Under the pieces are notes generated by a model. The model searched no databases. It was not told where the DNA came from and saw only the letters and a list, made by a program, of their open reading frames with translations. The translations under genes were made by a program, and so were the position numbers. A stretch of 64,000 nt of DNA from contig JABCZD010000001.1 of assembly GCA_013289855.1 (NCBI GenBank), positions 62,001-126,000 on the forward strand, given 5' to 3'. Each line of letters opens with the position of its first letter. Within the stretch, counting starts at the first letter, position 1. This DNA is from Acidobacteriota bacterium (lineage in GTDB: Bacteria > Acidobacteriota > Terriglobia > Acidiferrales > UBA7541). Below, piece after piece: positions 36,759-45,890 of the stretch.

Positions 36759-36842
36759 AGCCCCTGCGTCACAGCTATTCAGTACCGTCCAGAAGTCGCC
36801 ACCCGGAAGTCGTGACAACAAAAGTCGTGATATAAATTGAGT

Positions 36843-37007
36843 ATGAAAATCACCGAAAAATGGCTGCTCTTTGAATATATCGCTGGCGAACTCACCCCGC
36901 TTTCCAAGCCCTTCAAGACTCGCGCGGAGGCGGAGAAGGCCCGGCTGAAGTTCCCGGAGCGCCAACGCAAATCCATCGGGCTGGGCGTGGTTCGCACCAG
37001 GGGTTAG
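36843..37007 (+). CDS. 54-residue basic protein, unknown
   Basis: ATG at 36843 opens a frame encoding MKITEKWLLFEYIAGELTPL followed by a Lys/Arg/Glu-rich helix (AEAEKARLKFPERQRKS). Same strand as the redox genes around it; weak ribosome site. A competing minus-strand frame is judged spurious. Soluble; no family recognised. Confidence 0.45.
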   Translation: MKITEKWLLFEYIAGELTPLSKPFKTRAEAEKARLKFPERQRKSIGLGVVRTRG

Positions 37008-37159
37008 CCGAGCGCTCAGCCCGCCAACGTTCGAGGGCACGGAAAAAGTTGCGGGGTTTGTCGCTCGGAGCTGTATCCGCGGTATAAACGTCGCCGGGCG
37101 CGAGTGATGCTACGCAATGCATCCGAGGGCCCTGGCGATTGATGCAGAGGAGAAGACCG

Positions 37160-37498
37160 ATGCGACGCAATTTTTTGTGTCTTGTAGCAGCGGGGATTTT
37201 TATTTCGCTCGCCACGCTGGCGCTGCCCGTTTCCGTCCGCGCGCAGAGCGACGGGGAGAAACTCTTTAGTGCCCGCTGCACACTCTGCCACGCCGCCGAT
37301 GGCAGCGGGAGTTCGCCTACGGGCAAGGCGCTGAAGGCCAAGGACCTGAAGTCCGACGAAGTGCAAAAGGCCTCGGACGAGGACCTTACTACCATCATAA
37401 CGAACGGCAAAGGCAAAATGCCCGCCTTCGGCAAGAAGCTCAAGCCGGAGGAAATCCAGGCACTGGTGGTCTACGTTCGCACCCTAGCAAAGAAATAA
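37160..37498 (+). CDS. Monoheme cytochrome c (class I), second paralog
   Basis: 112 residues from ATG 37160 (AGGAG eight bases before). Signal peptide ends near VRAQS; heme site CTLCH, distal Met likely in GKGKMPAFGKKL. Aligns closely with the 35528 cytochrome. Periplasmic carrier, placed just before the Rieske gene, so possibly the partner of the bc-type complex. Confidence 0.92.
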   Translation: MRRNFLCLVAAGIFISLATLALPVSVRAQSDGEKLFSARCTLCHAADGSGSSPTGKALKAKDLKSDEVQKASDEDLTTIITNGKGKMPAFGKKLKPEEIQALVVYVRTLAKK

Positions 37499-37570
37499 TT
37501 CCGCAAATTTCGACGAATTAAAATCGCGCGGTGTTGGTCAGAATCTCCATTTTGCTCTCAGGAGAACTCG

Positions 37571-38140
37571 ATGTGTGCATGGCGGCGAGAGTCGGCAATT
37601 ATGCCCGTCAAAACTGAGGCGGATGGTTCGCCCATTCAAAACCGGCGCTCGTTTCTCGAGGTGTGGGCGGTACTCGGTTCGGCGCTGATCGGTTCGCTGC
37701 TCGCCGTGCCGCTCATTCGCTTTGCGGTGTTCCCGCTGCTGCACCGCACCACGGAACTGAAGAGTTCGCCGCTTGGAGCGCTCTCCGAGTTTTCTTCCAT
37801 CACCGAGCCGGTCATGCGCACCATTCAAATCGAGCAAGTGGACGGCTGGCGCAAAGCCATTTCCGAAAAAGCCGTGTACATAACGAAAGACCGACAAGGC
37901 CAGCTGCGCGTGCTCACGTCCGTCTGCCCACATCTCGGCTGTACCGTGCCGTGGAATAAGGAACGCATGCAATTTGTGTGCCCATGCCATGGCGGCACGT
38001 ACATGCCGGATGGTGGATACATCAGCGGCCCGGCACTGCGGGGCATGGACACCTTGGAGACCTCCGTAGAGGACGGGCAGCTCATGGTGCGCTTCCAATA
38101 TTTTCGCCAACTCGTTTCTGACAAAGAAGTCATCGGCTGA
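37571..38140 (+). CDS. Rieske iron-sulfur protein
   Basis: 189 residues from ATG 37571 (AGGAGA seven bases before). NRRSFLE with the hydrophobic stretch after it is a Tat-type membrane anchor (25-55). The 2Fe-2S ligands are in CPHLGC (119-124) and CPCHGG (137-142), with GPALRG near the C-terminus. It takes the first electron from quinol at the Qo site of a bc-type complex; cytochrome b follows after 18 bases. Confidence 0.94.
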   Translation: MCAWRRESAIMPVKTEADGSPIQNRRSFLEVWAVLGSALIGSLLAVPLIRFAVFPLLHRTTELKSSPLGALSEFSSITEPVMRTIQIEQVDGWRKAISEKAVYITKDRQGQLRVLTSVCPHLGCTVPWNKERMQFVCPCHGGTYMPDGGYISGPALRGMDTLETSVEDGQLMVRFQYFRQLVSDKEVIG

Positions 38141-38158
38141 GGAAGGACAGTTTACGGG

Positions 38159-39628
38159 ATGCAGTCCTCGCACCAAGAGCAAAACGCGCACGCGACCATT
38201 CCGAAGACGGGAATATGGAAGTGGATCGATCATCGCACGGGAATCGACGGCGTCCTGCGCACCGCGCTCTATGAACCGATTCCCGGCGGCGCGCGCTTTG
38301 CTTATATTTTCGGCTCCGGGTTGCTGTTTATTTTTATTTCCCAGGTCATCACCGGAGTTTTTCTGGCGCTCTACTACGTACCGTCCGCCGATCACGCCCA
38401 CACCACCGTCGCGTACATCACCAAGGCCGTCACCGCCGGTTCGTTCTTGCGCAGTTTGCATGCCTATGGCGCCAGCGCCATGGTCGTGGTTTTGCTCATG
38501 CACCTTTCGCAAACCTATATCTACGGGGCCTACAAAGGACGGCGCGAGCTGTTGTGGCTTTCCGGTTGCGCGCTCTTCGCCTTGATCCTGGGGATGGCCT
38601 TCACCGGTTATTTGCTCCCTTGGGATCAGCGCGCTTATTTCGCCACTGCGGTGGGAACCAACGCCGCCAGCGAGGTGCCGCTGATCGGCGAAACCATCAA
38701 GCGCATGATGCGCGGCGGCACGGAGATGGGCACGCTGACCATCTCGCGCTTTTTTGTCGCGCACGTTTTTCTGATTCCCGCGTGCATTTTTTCGTTGCTG
38801 GCTTCGCACGTTTTTCTTTTTCGCAAAGCCGGCGCCGCGGGACCCACGGATGAAGATCCCTACGAACCGCAACAGAAGGTCGAACTCTTTTATCCTCGCC
38901 AGGTGTTGATGGATCTGTCGCTGACCGCGCTGCTCATTGTCGCCTTGGGATTGCTCTGTTTCTTCGTTCCCGTGAAACTGGGTCCGCCCGCCAATCCGGC
39001 GGACGCGCAATATGTGCCGCGCCCGGAGTGGTATTACCTGCCGATCTTTCAATGGTTGAAATATTGGCATGGCTCGCTGTCGGTGCTCGGAATCATGGTA
39101 ATTCCCGGCGTTCTGGTGGCGGCCGTCATCGCGCTGCCATTTCTCGATCGCGGCGCCGAGCGCCGCCCATGGAAGCGTCCCATCGCCATGACCTCGTACG
39201 GCTTCGTGATGCTGATGCTGGTGGGGCTGGCGCTGCGCAGCCAATATCTGGACAAGCACGATGTCGGCGTAGCCCAGCAACTCGCAAAGCAGAAGACCGA
39301 GGAAGATGCGTATATGAGTAAACCATTTGAGCCGGAACTTTCTTCCGCTTCGCTGGCCGCCGTCAACACCAAGCTCGCCGACCCGGTAGCCGCGCAGGGC
39401 AAAACGATTTTTGAAGACCATTCCTGCAACGCCTGCCACGGTGATGGAGGCGTCGGAACCGCCGCCGCCCCTGCGCTGATCGGCGAAAGCGCCAAGCGGT
39501 CGACCGTACAACTGCAAGAATTGTTCGCACACCCTACGGCGAAAATGACCGCCGGCGGCATGCCGGCAATTGATTTGCCGCCGGACGATCTAAAGGCGTT
39601 GATCGCGTACGTGGAAAGTTTGCAGTGA
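38159..39628 (+). CDS. Cytochrome b with C-terminal cytochrome c domain
   Basis: 489 residues. Heme b ligands: His101 and His115 in one helix, His202 and His217 in the other; 14 residues lie between the second pair, as in cytochrome b6. The Qo motif PEWY is at 289-292. About eight or nine membrane spans end near 365, then comes a periplasmic cytochrome c domain with CNACH (423-427). The fusion puts a heme c next to the quinol site, so this complex may not need a separate cytochrome c1. No cytochrome c1 or f gene is seen nearby. Confidence 0.93.
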   Translation: MQSSHQEQNAHATIPKTGIWKWIDHRTGIDGVLRTALYEPIPGGARFAYIFGSGLLFIFISQVITGVFLALYYVPSADHAHTTVAYITKAVTAGSFLRSLHAYGASAMVVVLLMHLSQTYIYGAYKGRRELLWLSGCALFALILGMAFTGYLLPWDQRAYFATAVGTNAASEVPLIGETIKRMMRGGTEMGTLTISRFFVAHVFLIPACIFSLLASHVFLFRKAGAAGPTDEDPYEPQQKVELFYPRQVLMDLSLTALLIVALGLLCFFVPVKLGPPANPADAQYVPRPEWYYLPIFQWLKYWHGSLSVLGIMVIPGVLVAAVIALPFLDRGAERRPWKRPIAMTSYGFVMLMLVGLALRSQYLDKHDVGVAQQLAKQKTEEDAYMSKPFEPELSSASLAAVNTKLADPVAAQGKTIFEDHSCNACHGDGGVGTAAAPALIGESAKRSTVQLQELFAHPTAKMTAGGMPAIDLPPDDLKALIAYVESLQ

Positions 39629-39786
39629 CGGCGTGCTGACGCGCTGCGTCAACGAAAGCAAAGATTTCCCACCAACGAACCCGCGATAGCGGCGTTCGCT
39701 GCAAGAGTGGCACGAAACCTGGCACCGGTTTTGCTCTGGAAATTGTGACAGTAGTTTCGCTCTTGCCAATGTTTTCGACTTGTCGT

Positions 39787-40755
39787 TTATTTCAATGGTT
39801 GGCTCTCCGCGGATTCAGAGGCTTTTCCAGCGGGGCCGGGGGATGATTTTGTTGGTAATGGGGAGGTGGAGAGCCACCAATTCTCGCCGGCGCACCACGC
39901 CGTGGCGTTGGGCTGGGTATGGCGATGCAGGGAGCGGACCTCGCGCGTATTGCCCCGTTTGAAGGCTTCGGATAGTTTTGCGGCGGTGGCGTCGTCGCGA
40001 GCGCCGACGCAAGGAATGAACATGGCGGGGCTGAGGAAGCGCGCGGAAAATATCTCGTCGGTGCCCGCGGACCTAGCGGGCACGTCCGAAGCGTTCGGAG
40101 CGGACGCCAGGGGCGGCCGCGTGATGAGCAGCATCGCGCCGACTCCAGGGGCGCCGCCAGGCCCGTCGGCCGGCGTTAGCGGGAAAAGCAGGCGGCCGCC
40201 GGGCCGGAGAGCATCGAGCCAGTTGTCCAGCGGAGCTGTCGCTGCGGCGCTGACGTAGATGATGTCGCAGGACGGGAGCGGCCCCTCTGCGGCGTTGCGG
40301 GTGCGCACGATGACGTTCGGCTCTTCGGCTAGATTGTGCGCGGCGCGTTCGGCCAAGTCGCTTTCGATTTCGTACGCCTCGACCGAGCCAGGCGGACCAG
40401 CGAGTTTGGCTAGGATAGCGGTGTAGTACCCCGTGCCGGCGCCGAGATGCAATATCTTCTCGCCCGGCTGAACATTCAGGGCCGCGAGGCACATCGCATG
40501 CAGCACCGGCTGGCCGTTGTTAATGCGACGGTCCGGCGCAAGGGCCACGACAACGTCCTGGTAAAGGAATGCAGGATCGTTCGTGGGCGTGTCGATCAGG
40601 CTGCCGCCGGCGAAGATTTTCCAGGGCCCGGGGCCGAGATACTTTTCGCGCGGCGTAGTTGCGAAGGCCTCGACCAGGCGTTCATTCTTGGCCGCGCCTG
40701 CCGCCGAAGTGACCAGTTGGGCGAAAAAGCTGCGGTGGGATGCTAGCGGGTCCAT
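39787..40755 (-). CDS. Protein-L-isoaspartate O-methyltransferase-like protein
   Basis: 322 residues, longer than the family norm of about 210. SAM site ILHLGAGTGYYTAILA, preceded by AFATTPREKYLGPG and ALAPDRRINNGQP (the PCMT region). The C-terminal third (from about 210) is unlike PCMT and carries no known domain. Could repair isoaspartyl residues or methylate another substrate. Convergent with the cytochrome b gene. Confidence 0.8.
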   Translation of the reverse strand: MDPLASHRSFFAQLVTSAAGAAKNERLVEAFATTPREKYLGPGPWKIFAGGSLIDTPTNDPAFLYQDVVVALAPDRRINNGQPVLHAMCLAALNVQPGEKILHLGAGTGYYTAILAKLAGPPGSVEAYEIESDLAERAAHNLAEEPNVIVRTRNAAEGPLPSCDIIYVSAAATAPLDNWLDALRPGGRLLFPLTPADGPGGAPGVGAMLLITRPPLASAPNASDVPARSAGTDEIFSARFLSPAMFIPCVGARDDATAAKLSEAFKRGNTREVRSLHRHTQPNATAWCAGENWWLSTSPLPTKSSPGPAGKASESAESQPLK

Positions 40756-40903
40756 TCGACGCTCCCGTTGCCGTGCTGCTGCGCCGGCGACAAAAATGCG
40801 CCAGCTACAGAAAACAGCTTAGACTTTTATTCTATTCGATTTTAATTGCATTACACTCTCACACGTCGGGCCGTCGACTTTAGGAGACGTCGGGGCAAAC
40901 CTT

Positions 40904-41536
40904 ATGACCAACCCAATTGTGCGTGAACCACGCTGGCCGGCATTTGTCGCCATGCTGGCGGCAGCGCTTTTATACCTGGCGTTACCGGAACCGATGTCGC
41001 TGGGGCCCAGTTGGGGCTTGCTGGCGATCATTTTTGTGTTGCTGATTCCGCTGGTGGTGTCTACGCGCCGCAAACGGTTTGACGTGGCGCGGGTCTTAAC
41101 GTTCACTGCCAATGGCGTGATTACCGCGGCCATGATCGTCTCGCTGGCGATTTTGATTTACGGGATACCGCGGCACACCGAGACACCGCAGGCGCTGCTG
41201 CGATCGGCCACTGCGCTATGGTTCACCAACGTTTTGGTCTTTGCGCTGTGGTACTGGAAGCTGGATGCCGGCGGCCCGTTGGGACGCGATAGTTCGCGTG
41301 GCCGGCTGAATAGCTCGTTCTTATTCCCGCAGATGATGGCGCAAGCCGACGAAGTCACCGGGTGGTCGCCGCATTTCATGGACTATCTATTTTTGGCGTT
41401 CAATACCAGCACGGCATTTTCGCCCACTGATACCGCGGCACTCTCGCGCTGGGCAAAAATCGGTATGATGCTGCAGTCGCTAATCTCCTTGACGATTGTG
41501 GCACTGCTGGCAGCCCGCGCCGTGAATATTTTGTAG
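40904..41536 (+). CDS. Multi-pass membrane protein, unknown (possible DUF1345 relative)
   Basis: 210 residues, with hydrophobic spans near 12-28, 35-50, 62-85, 105-120 and 185-205. The stretch DYLFLAFNTSTAFSPTDTAALS is a reentrant-like segment also seen in DUF1345-type proteins. Inner membrane; no function known. Confidence 0.65.
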   Translation: MTNPIVREPRWPAFVAMLAAALLYLALPEPMSLGPSWGLLAIIFVLLIPLVVSTRRKRFDVARVLTFTANGVITAAMIVSLAILIYGIPRHTETPQALLRSATALWFTNVLVFALWYWKLDAGGPLGRDSSRGRLNSSFLFPQMMAQADEVTGWSPHFMDYLFLAFNTSTAFSPTDTAALSRWAKIGMMLQSLISLTIVALLAARAVNIL

Positions 41537-41549
41537 AGGCTGCGAATTC

Positions 41550-41978
41550 TCAGGGAACGCGGAGGCCTTCGGCGGCGGCTAGCTGCGATTGCCGCTCGTC
41601 GAACGTGAAATATAATTCAGCCTTCAGGGCGATCGCTGCGGCGATGTGCAGTACGTCTAGGCTGCGGGTTCCCAGAACTGCGGTGTGCTGCGCGGCCATC
41701 CGTATCGCGTGCTCAGAAGTCCCGGCGGGTAGCGGCACAATGCGCAGGAGGCCGGCTTCAGCATCCTCTCGGAAGGCGCGGCGGATGTCTTTGAGTTGCC
41801 AAGGCAACAGTTGTTTACGAAAGACGCGCAGATTTATGGCGTTGACGAATTCCAATTCCACCAGGTCCGTAAGCAGCAGCGGAGCTCGGATGCGCCTGAA
41901 TTTTCTGGTCGCGGCAGGGGAGTTGACGTCGGGGACATACAGCGAACAGACAAAGCTTGTATCCGCGCTAGACGTCAA
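41550..41978 (-). CDS. PIN-domain ribonuclease toxin (VapC-like)
   Basis: 142 residues. TTG start 41978 with GAGGAG five bases upstream, overlapping the antitoxin stop. The acidic PIN positions are Asp6 in SADTSFV, Glu in DLVELEF, Asp in RSLDVLHIAAA and Asp in TFDERQ. Would cut RNA when free of its antitoxin. Confidence 0.82.
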   Translation of the reverse strand: MTSSADTSFVCSLYVPDVNSPAATRKFRRIRAPLLLTDLVELEFVNAINLRVFRKQLLPWQLKDIRRAFREDAEAGLLRIVPLPAGTSEHAIRMAAQHTAVLGTRSLDVLHIAAAIALKAELYFTFDERQSQLAAAEGLRVP

Positions 41979-42220
41979 GAGCGCTCCTCGCGGTCCTCTG
42001 AAATCAGCCGAGCGTTGGAAACCTTCATTCGCTTGTTGCCAAAGGTCTTTTTCATGCGCGCCATAAAGTCCGGTATTTTCACCGAGGCTGGCGGACTCGG
42101 GGGCAGCAGGCGGCCAATGACCCGTTTGCGTTTGGTGATGAGAATTTCTTCGCCGGCCCGCAGTTGTTTTTCGACGACGGAGAATCGGTAACGGAGGTCG
42201 CGGACAGATGCAGTCTTCAT
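41975..42220 (-). CDS. Phd/YefM-like antitoxin
   Basis: 81 residues from ATG 42220 (ATG 42229 also possible). The N-terminus KTASVRDLRYRFSVVEKQL and EEILITKRKRVIGRL match Phd/YefM DNA-binding antitoxins. The C-terminal part would block the PIN toxin. The gene overlaps the toxin by 4 bases and probably represses its own promoter. Confidence 0.82.
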   Translation of the reverse strand: MKTASVRDLRYRFSVVEKQLRAGEEILITKRKRVIGRLLPPSPPASVKIPDFMARMKKTFGNKRMKVSNARLISEDREERS

Positions 42221-42406
42221 GTGATACATAATAGCATCACAAAGCTAGAGGGCTACAGGAAAGGCATAAACCAGTAAATAGCAAGATACCCTTTCGCACT
42301 GCACGGGAGGGTTAACGGTGAATATTCTCTAGGCGCGCGGCCGGACGCGATATATCTTGCCGTATGGCATTGCTGTGCCGCTGCGGCTGGTGGCTAAGGT
42401 GACGAA

Positions 42407-43042
42407 TTGTCGGCAGAACTGCTGAAAATCGATCCACGAACTCCGGAACCGGAGGCGCTGCGCTATGTGGCGCGTTTTCTGGAGCGTGGGTGCGTCGTGG
42501 CCATTCCCACCGACACGGTCTATGGACTGGCGGCCGACCCTTTTAATTTGTCGGCGGTGGATGAGATTTTTCGCGTCAAAGGGCGCCACGAACAATTGGG
42601 CTTGCCGCTGCTGGTGAATGCCCTGGAGCAGGCGGAACTGCTGACGCGCAGCGTGCCGCCCAATTTCTCGCGGCTGGCGAAGGCGTTTTGGCCCGGAGCT
42701 TTGACGCTGGTGGTGGCCGCGTCGCATCGCGTGCCGCTGAAAGTCACCGCGAATACCGGGCGCATCGCAGTCCGCTGGCCGCGCAGCGCGGTGGTGGAAG
42801 GCTTGATTGCGGAATTTGGCGGTCCGCTCACGGGCACCAGCGCGAATATTTCCGGCCATCCAGCGTGCGCCAGTGCCGACGACGTTTTTCTGCAACTAGG
42901 CGATCGCCTGCCACTGGTGCTCGATGCCGGTGAGACTGGCGCGGCGCGTCCTTCGACCATAGTACGATTGGACGGCGACGAGTGGAAAATTACCCGGGTT
43001 GGTGGAATTTCTGAGGCGGAAATTGCGGGTGCGCTGAGTTAG
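42407..43042 (+). CDS. tsaC: L-threonylcarbamoyladenylate synthase
   Basis: 211 residues, TTG start with AAGGTGA upstream. Makes threonylcarbamoyl-AMP for the t6A modification of tRNAs. IPTDTVYGLAAD, KGRHEQLGLPLLV, FWPGALTLVV, and GTSANISG are all the expected YrdC/Sua5 motifs. The length fits TsaC without the extra Sua5 domain. Its other t6A partners are not adjacent. Confidence 0.92.
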   Translation: MSAELLKIDPRTPEPEALRYVARFLERGCVVAIPTDTVYGLAADPFNLSAVDEIFRVKGRHEQLGLPLLVNALEQAELLTRSVPPNFSRLAKAFWPGALTLVVAASHRVPLKVTANTGRIAVRWPRSAVVEGLIAEFGGPLTGTSANISGHPACASADDVFLQLGDRLPLVLDAGETGAARPSTIVRLDGDEWKITRVGGISEAEIAGALS

Positions 43043-43096
43043 TTTTGTTTCAATGAAAAAAGTCGGTCGAAAGTCTGTCGACTTTGCTTGTCGAGA

Positions 43097-44713
43097 TTAC
43101 TCGTCGAGTTGCAACACATTCTCGCTACCGAGAACGTTTCTGGCGATGGCTTGCTTGGGCGAAAGCGTAGCCAGAAAGTCAAAGTCTCCGGCCGAGGAAA
43201 TATTCAGCTCTCCAAGATCGCGGCGGTGCACGGAGACCACGTCGACGAACCACAGCGGAAATACCGGCAAGTCCCTGGCAACGATTTTCTGCACCTCGCC
43301 GCACAAAGCTTTCCGCTTTTCCTGATCCATCTCCACTTGAATCTCCGCGGTGAGCTTGTCGACTTCCGCGTTGCGATAACGCGCGCGGTTTGCGCCGTCC
43401 GGCGGAATGCGCGCCGACGAGTACACAAAACCGAAAATGTCCGGGTCGTTGTTGGCCCCGACCCAGCGAAGCAGGTTGATTTGAAAATTTCCCTTGATGG
43501 AGTCGCTCAGTAACGTGGCAAATTCCAGCGGGCGAATTTCCAGCTCGATGCCCACCTTGCGCCACTGTTGCTGCAGCGCGGCGGCGATCAGCCGGGCCGG
43601 TTCTTCCGTGGAGGTTTTCAGCAGCAGGTGAATGCGCACGCCGTTTTTCTGCGCGCGAAATCCCGCGGCATCCAAAAGCTGCTCCGCGCGTGCGGCGTCC
43701 AGCGCGTAGTGCGTCACGTCGCCTTCGTAAGCCCAGTGGCCGGGCGGCAGAAGTCCCTCGGCAATGCGCGCCTGCCCGTGCAGCAGATAGCGAATCAGCG
43801 CCTCGCGGTCCGTGGAGTACGCCAACGCTTGGCGGACTTCGCGCCGCCCCATCAGCGGATCGTTCAGATTGAAGCCCAGATACATCACATTGGTGCCAGG
43901 ACGCTCGGTCACCGCCAAATCGCGTTGCTTGGCAAGCACCGGAATCATGTCCGACGACAGGGAGCTGATCTCGACGTCGGCGGAGCCTTTGCGAAGTTCC
44001 AGCGCCCTCACGATAGCGTCGGGCACCACGCGGACGTGCACGTTTTCGATCGTTGGTGCGCCGCCAAAGTAGTTTTCGTAGCGCGCCAGCATCACGTCGT
44101 CATCCTGCGCCTGGCTTACAAAACGAAAAGGACCTGTGCCGATCGGATGCTGCGCGAAATTTGCCGCCGCGTGAACTGGCACAATTCCCAGCGCCGGGCG
44201 GCACAAATTCCAAAGCAGTGACGCGTCCGGCGACGTCAGCCGAATAATTACTGTTGCGGGATCAGGCGCCTCGATGGTGCTGACCAGGCGATAGGTGCCG
44301 CGTTTCGGGGAATGATTCGCGGGGTCGCGAATGAAATCCAGCGTGGACTTCACGTCCGCGGATGTGAGCGCGCTGCCATCATGAAACGTAACGCCAGGTT
44401 TCAAATGAAAAATGTACGTCAGCGGGTCGGGAGTTTCCCAGGACTCGGCGAGGTCGCCTTGCAAAACCATTTTGTCGTCGCGTTCCACCAGGCTGCTGAA
44501 GAGCAAGCCGTCCAGGTGCTGCGATTGCCCATCCGTGGCAAAACGCGGATCGAGATTTGCAGGGTTGGACTCGATCAATAAAGTGACGGCATCGGAATTC
44601 TTGCGTCCGGAGTTCGCGCAAGCAACCAACACAAGCGAAGTTACGACGCAACGAAGTACGGACAATACGATACGCTGCGACTGGCGCGGCCTTTGATTAA
44701 CGCGGCGGAGCAT
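43097..44713 (-). CDS. Peptide/nickel-type ABC transporter substrate-binding lipoprotein
   Basis: 538 residues from ATG 44713, giving a lipoprotein signal with lipobox LVAC (Cys32). SBP family 5 marks: DGLLFSSLVERDD, LAESWE, YIFHLKPGVTFHDGSALTSADV and HPIGTGPFRF. Binds oligopeptides or similar in the periplasm. Permease genes are not nearby. The start overlaps anmK's stop by 17 bases, so the peptide binder may belong to cell-wall peptide recycling. Confidence 0.88.
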   Translation of the reverse strand: MLRRVNQRPRQSQRIVLSVLRCVVTSLVLVACANSGRKNSDAVTLLIESNPANLDPRFATDGQSQHLDGLLFSSLVERDDKMVLQGDLAESWETPDPLTYIFHLKPGVTFHDGSALTSADVKSTLDFIRDPANHSPKRGTYRLVSTIEAPDPATVIIRLTSPDASLLWNLCRPALGIVPVHAAANFAQHPIGTGPFRFVSQAQDDDVMLARYENYFGGAPTIENVHVRVVPDAIVRALELRKGSADVEISSLSSDMIPVLAKQRDLAVTERPGTNVMYLGFNLNDPLMGRREVRQALAYSTDREALIRYLLHGQARIAEGLLPPGHWAYEGDVTHYALDAARAEQLLDAAGFRAQKNGVRIHLLLKTSTEEPARLIAAALQQQWRKVGIELEIRPLEFATLLSDSIKGNFQINLLRWVGANNDPDIFGFVYSSARIPPDGANRARYRNAEVDKLTAEIQVEMDQEKRKALCGEVQKIVARDLPVFPLWFVDVVSVHRRDLGELNISSAGDFDFLATLSPKQAIARNVLGSENVLQLDE

Positions 44714-45878
44714 AACTAATTTTACCCAAAATTGCGGGGCGGTGTGCGCCCGTTGCGCTGGGAATGTTCGAGGCCCGCTGGTGGAAAGTTTCGTACGCCA
44801 GCAACGCGAAGGCGTAGGCCTCTTTGGCGTCTTCGGGCACGCCGAGCTTAGACGAAGGCATAACTTCGATTCCGCCAAGCGCTGCGGAAAGTTGTGCAAG
44901 AATCAGGGGATTTTGCGCGCCACCCCCGGAAACGATCAATTGCGCAATCTTGTGTTTCGACAGAACGAAACGGTTCAGCGCATCGACAATCGAAAGCGCG
45001 GTAGAAATTGTCGCAGCGCGAATCAAATCATTTGGCTCCGCTTGGTGTCGCCGGCCGAGAGCGATAAGTCGTGCAGCGTAATCGCGACCGTAGTATTCGC
45101 GCCCGGTGGATTTGGGTGGCGAAAGTTGCAGATACGGATCGCGCAGAAGTTCGTCCAGGATCGCGGGATTGCTGCGCCCCTGCGCCGCGAAACGCGCATT
45201 CTTGTCAAAGCGCTGGCGGCCTTTGGTGAAGTGCGCGACCAGCGCATCGATGACCATGTTGGCCGGACCAGTATCAAACGCGAAAACGTCCGCGGGTTTC
45301 GCTGCTGCCGGAATTACCGTGATGTTCGCAATGCCGCCGAGGTTGAGCGCCACGCGGCCGCGTTTTGCGTCCCGATATAGCAGGTAGTCAGCGTAAGGAA
45401 CCAGCGGCGCGCCCTGCCCACCAACGGCGATATCGGCAGGACGAAAATCGGACACGGTGGTAATTCCGGTTCTCGCGGCAATGATGCTAGCTTCGCCAAT
45501 TTGCAGCGTCGACGCGGTCGCAGCACCCAAATATTTTACCGGTCGACCTTGGTGGAAAATCGTCTGCCCATGGCTGCCAATGAGCGCAACACTTTTTGGC
45601 GCGACGCGGAACTTGCGGCACGCGGCGGCCACGGCGTCGGCGAAAACCCCGCCTAAACGAAAATTGAGCTGGCTCAGTTCCCCAGCGGTGACGGACCGCT
45701 GCTCAGCCACACGCAGGGTCTCTTCGCGTATCGCAGAAGGAAAGTTCACTGCCGTATGCGCAAGTAATCGTGCTTGCAGTTTCGGCGGCGCGCCTGAGAT
45801 GCGTGCCAGCGCCACGTCAATACCATCGGCGGAGGTGCCGGACATTAAGCCGAGAACGAGAATGGGATCGTTTCTCAC
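44697..45878 (-). CDS. anmK: Anhydro-N-acetylmuramic acid kinase
   Basis: 393 residues, GTG start. Converts anhydroMurNAc to MurNAc-6-phosphate in peptidoglycan recycling. Visible family marks are GLMSGTSADGIDVAL, IGSHGQTIFH, DFRPADIAVGGQGAPLVPYAD, LNLGGIANIT and FDTGPANMVIDAL. Overlaps the peptide-binding gene, which is consistent with a shared role in cell-wall recycling. Confidence 0.94.
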   Translation of the reverse strand: MRNDPILVLGLMSGTSADGIDVALARISGAPPKLQARLLAHTAVNFPSAIREETLRVAEQRSVTAGELSQLNFRLGGVFADAVAAACRKFRVAPKSVALIGSHGQTIFHQGRPVKYLGAATASTLQIGEASIIAARTGITTVSDFRPADIAVGGQGAPLVPYADYLLYRDAKRGRVALNLGGIANITVIPAAAKPADVFAFDTGPANMVIDALVAHFTKGRQRFDKNARFAAQGRSNPAILDELLRDPYLQLSPPKSTGREYYGRDYAARLIALGRRHQAEPNDLIRAATISTALSIVDALNRFVLSKHKIAQLIVSGGGAQNPLILAQLSAALGGIEVMPSSKLGVPEDAKEAYAFALLAYETFHQRASNIPSATGAHRPAILGKISYAPPR

Positions 45879-45890
45879 AAGTGGTGATAA

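Noticed and set aside
37538..39532. 664-residue minus-strand frame
   Set aside because: It is antisense to the Rieske and cytochrome b genes; those have all conserved ligands. The long frame arises from GC-biased codon use.
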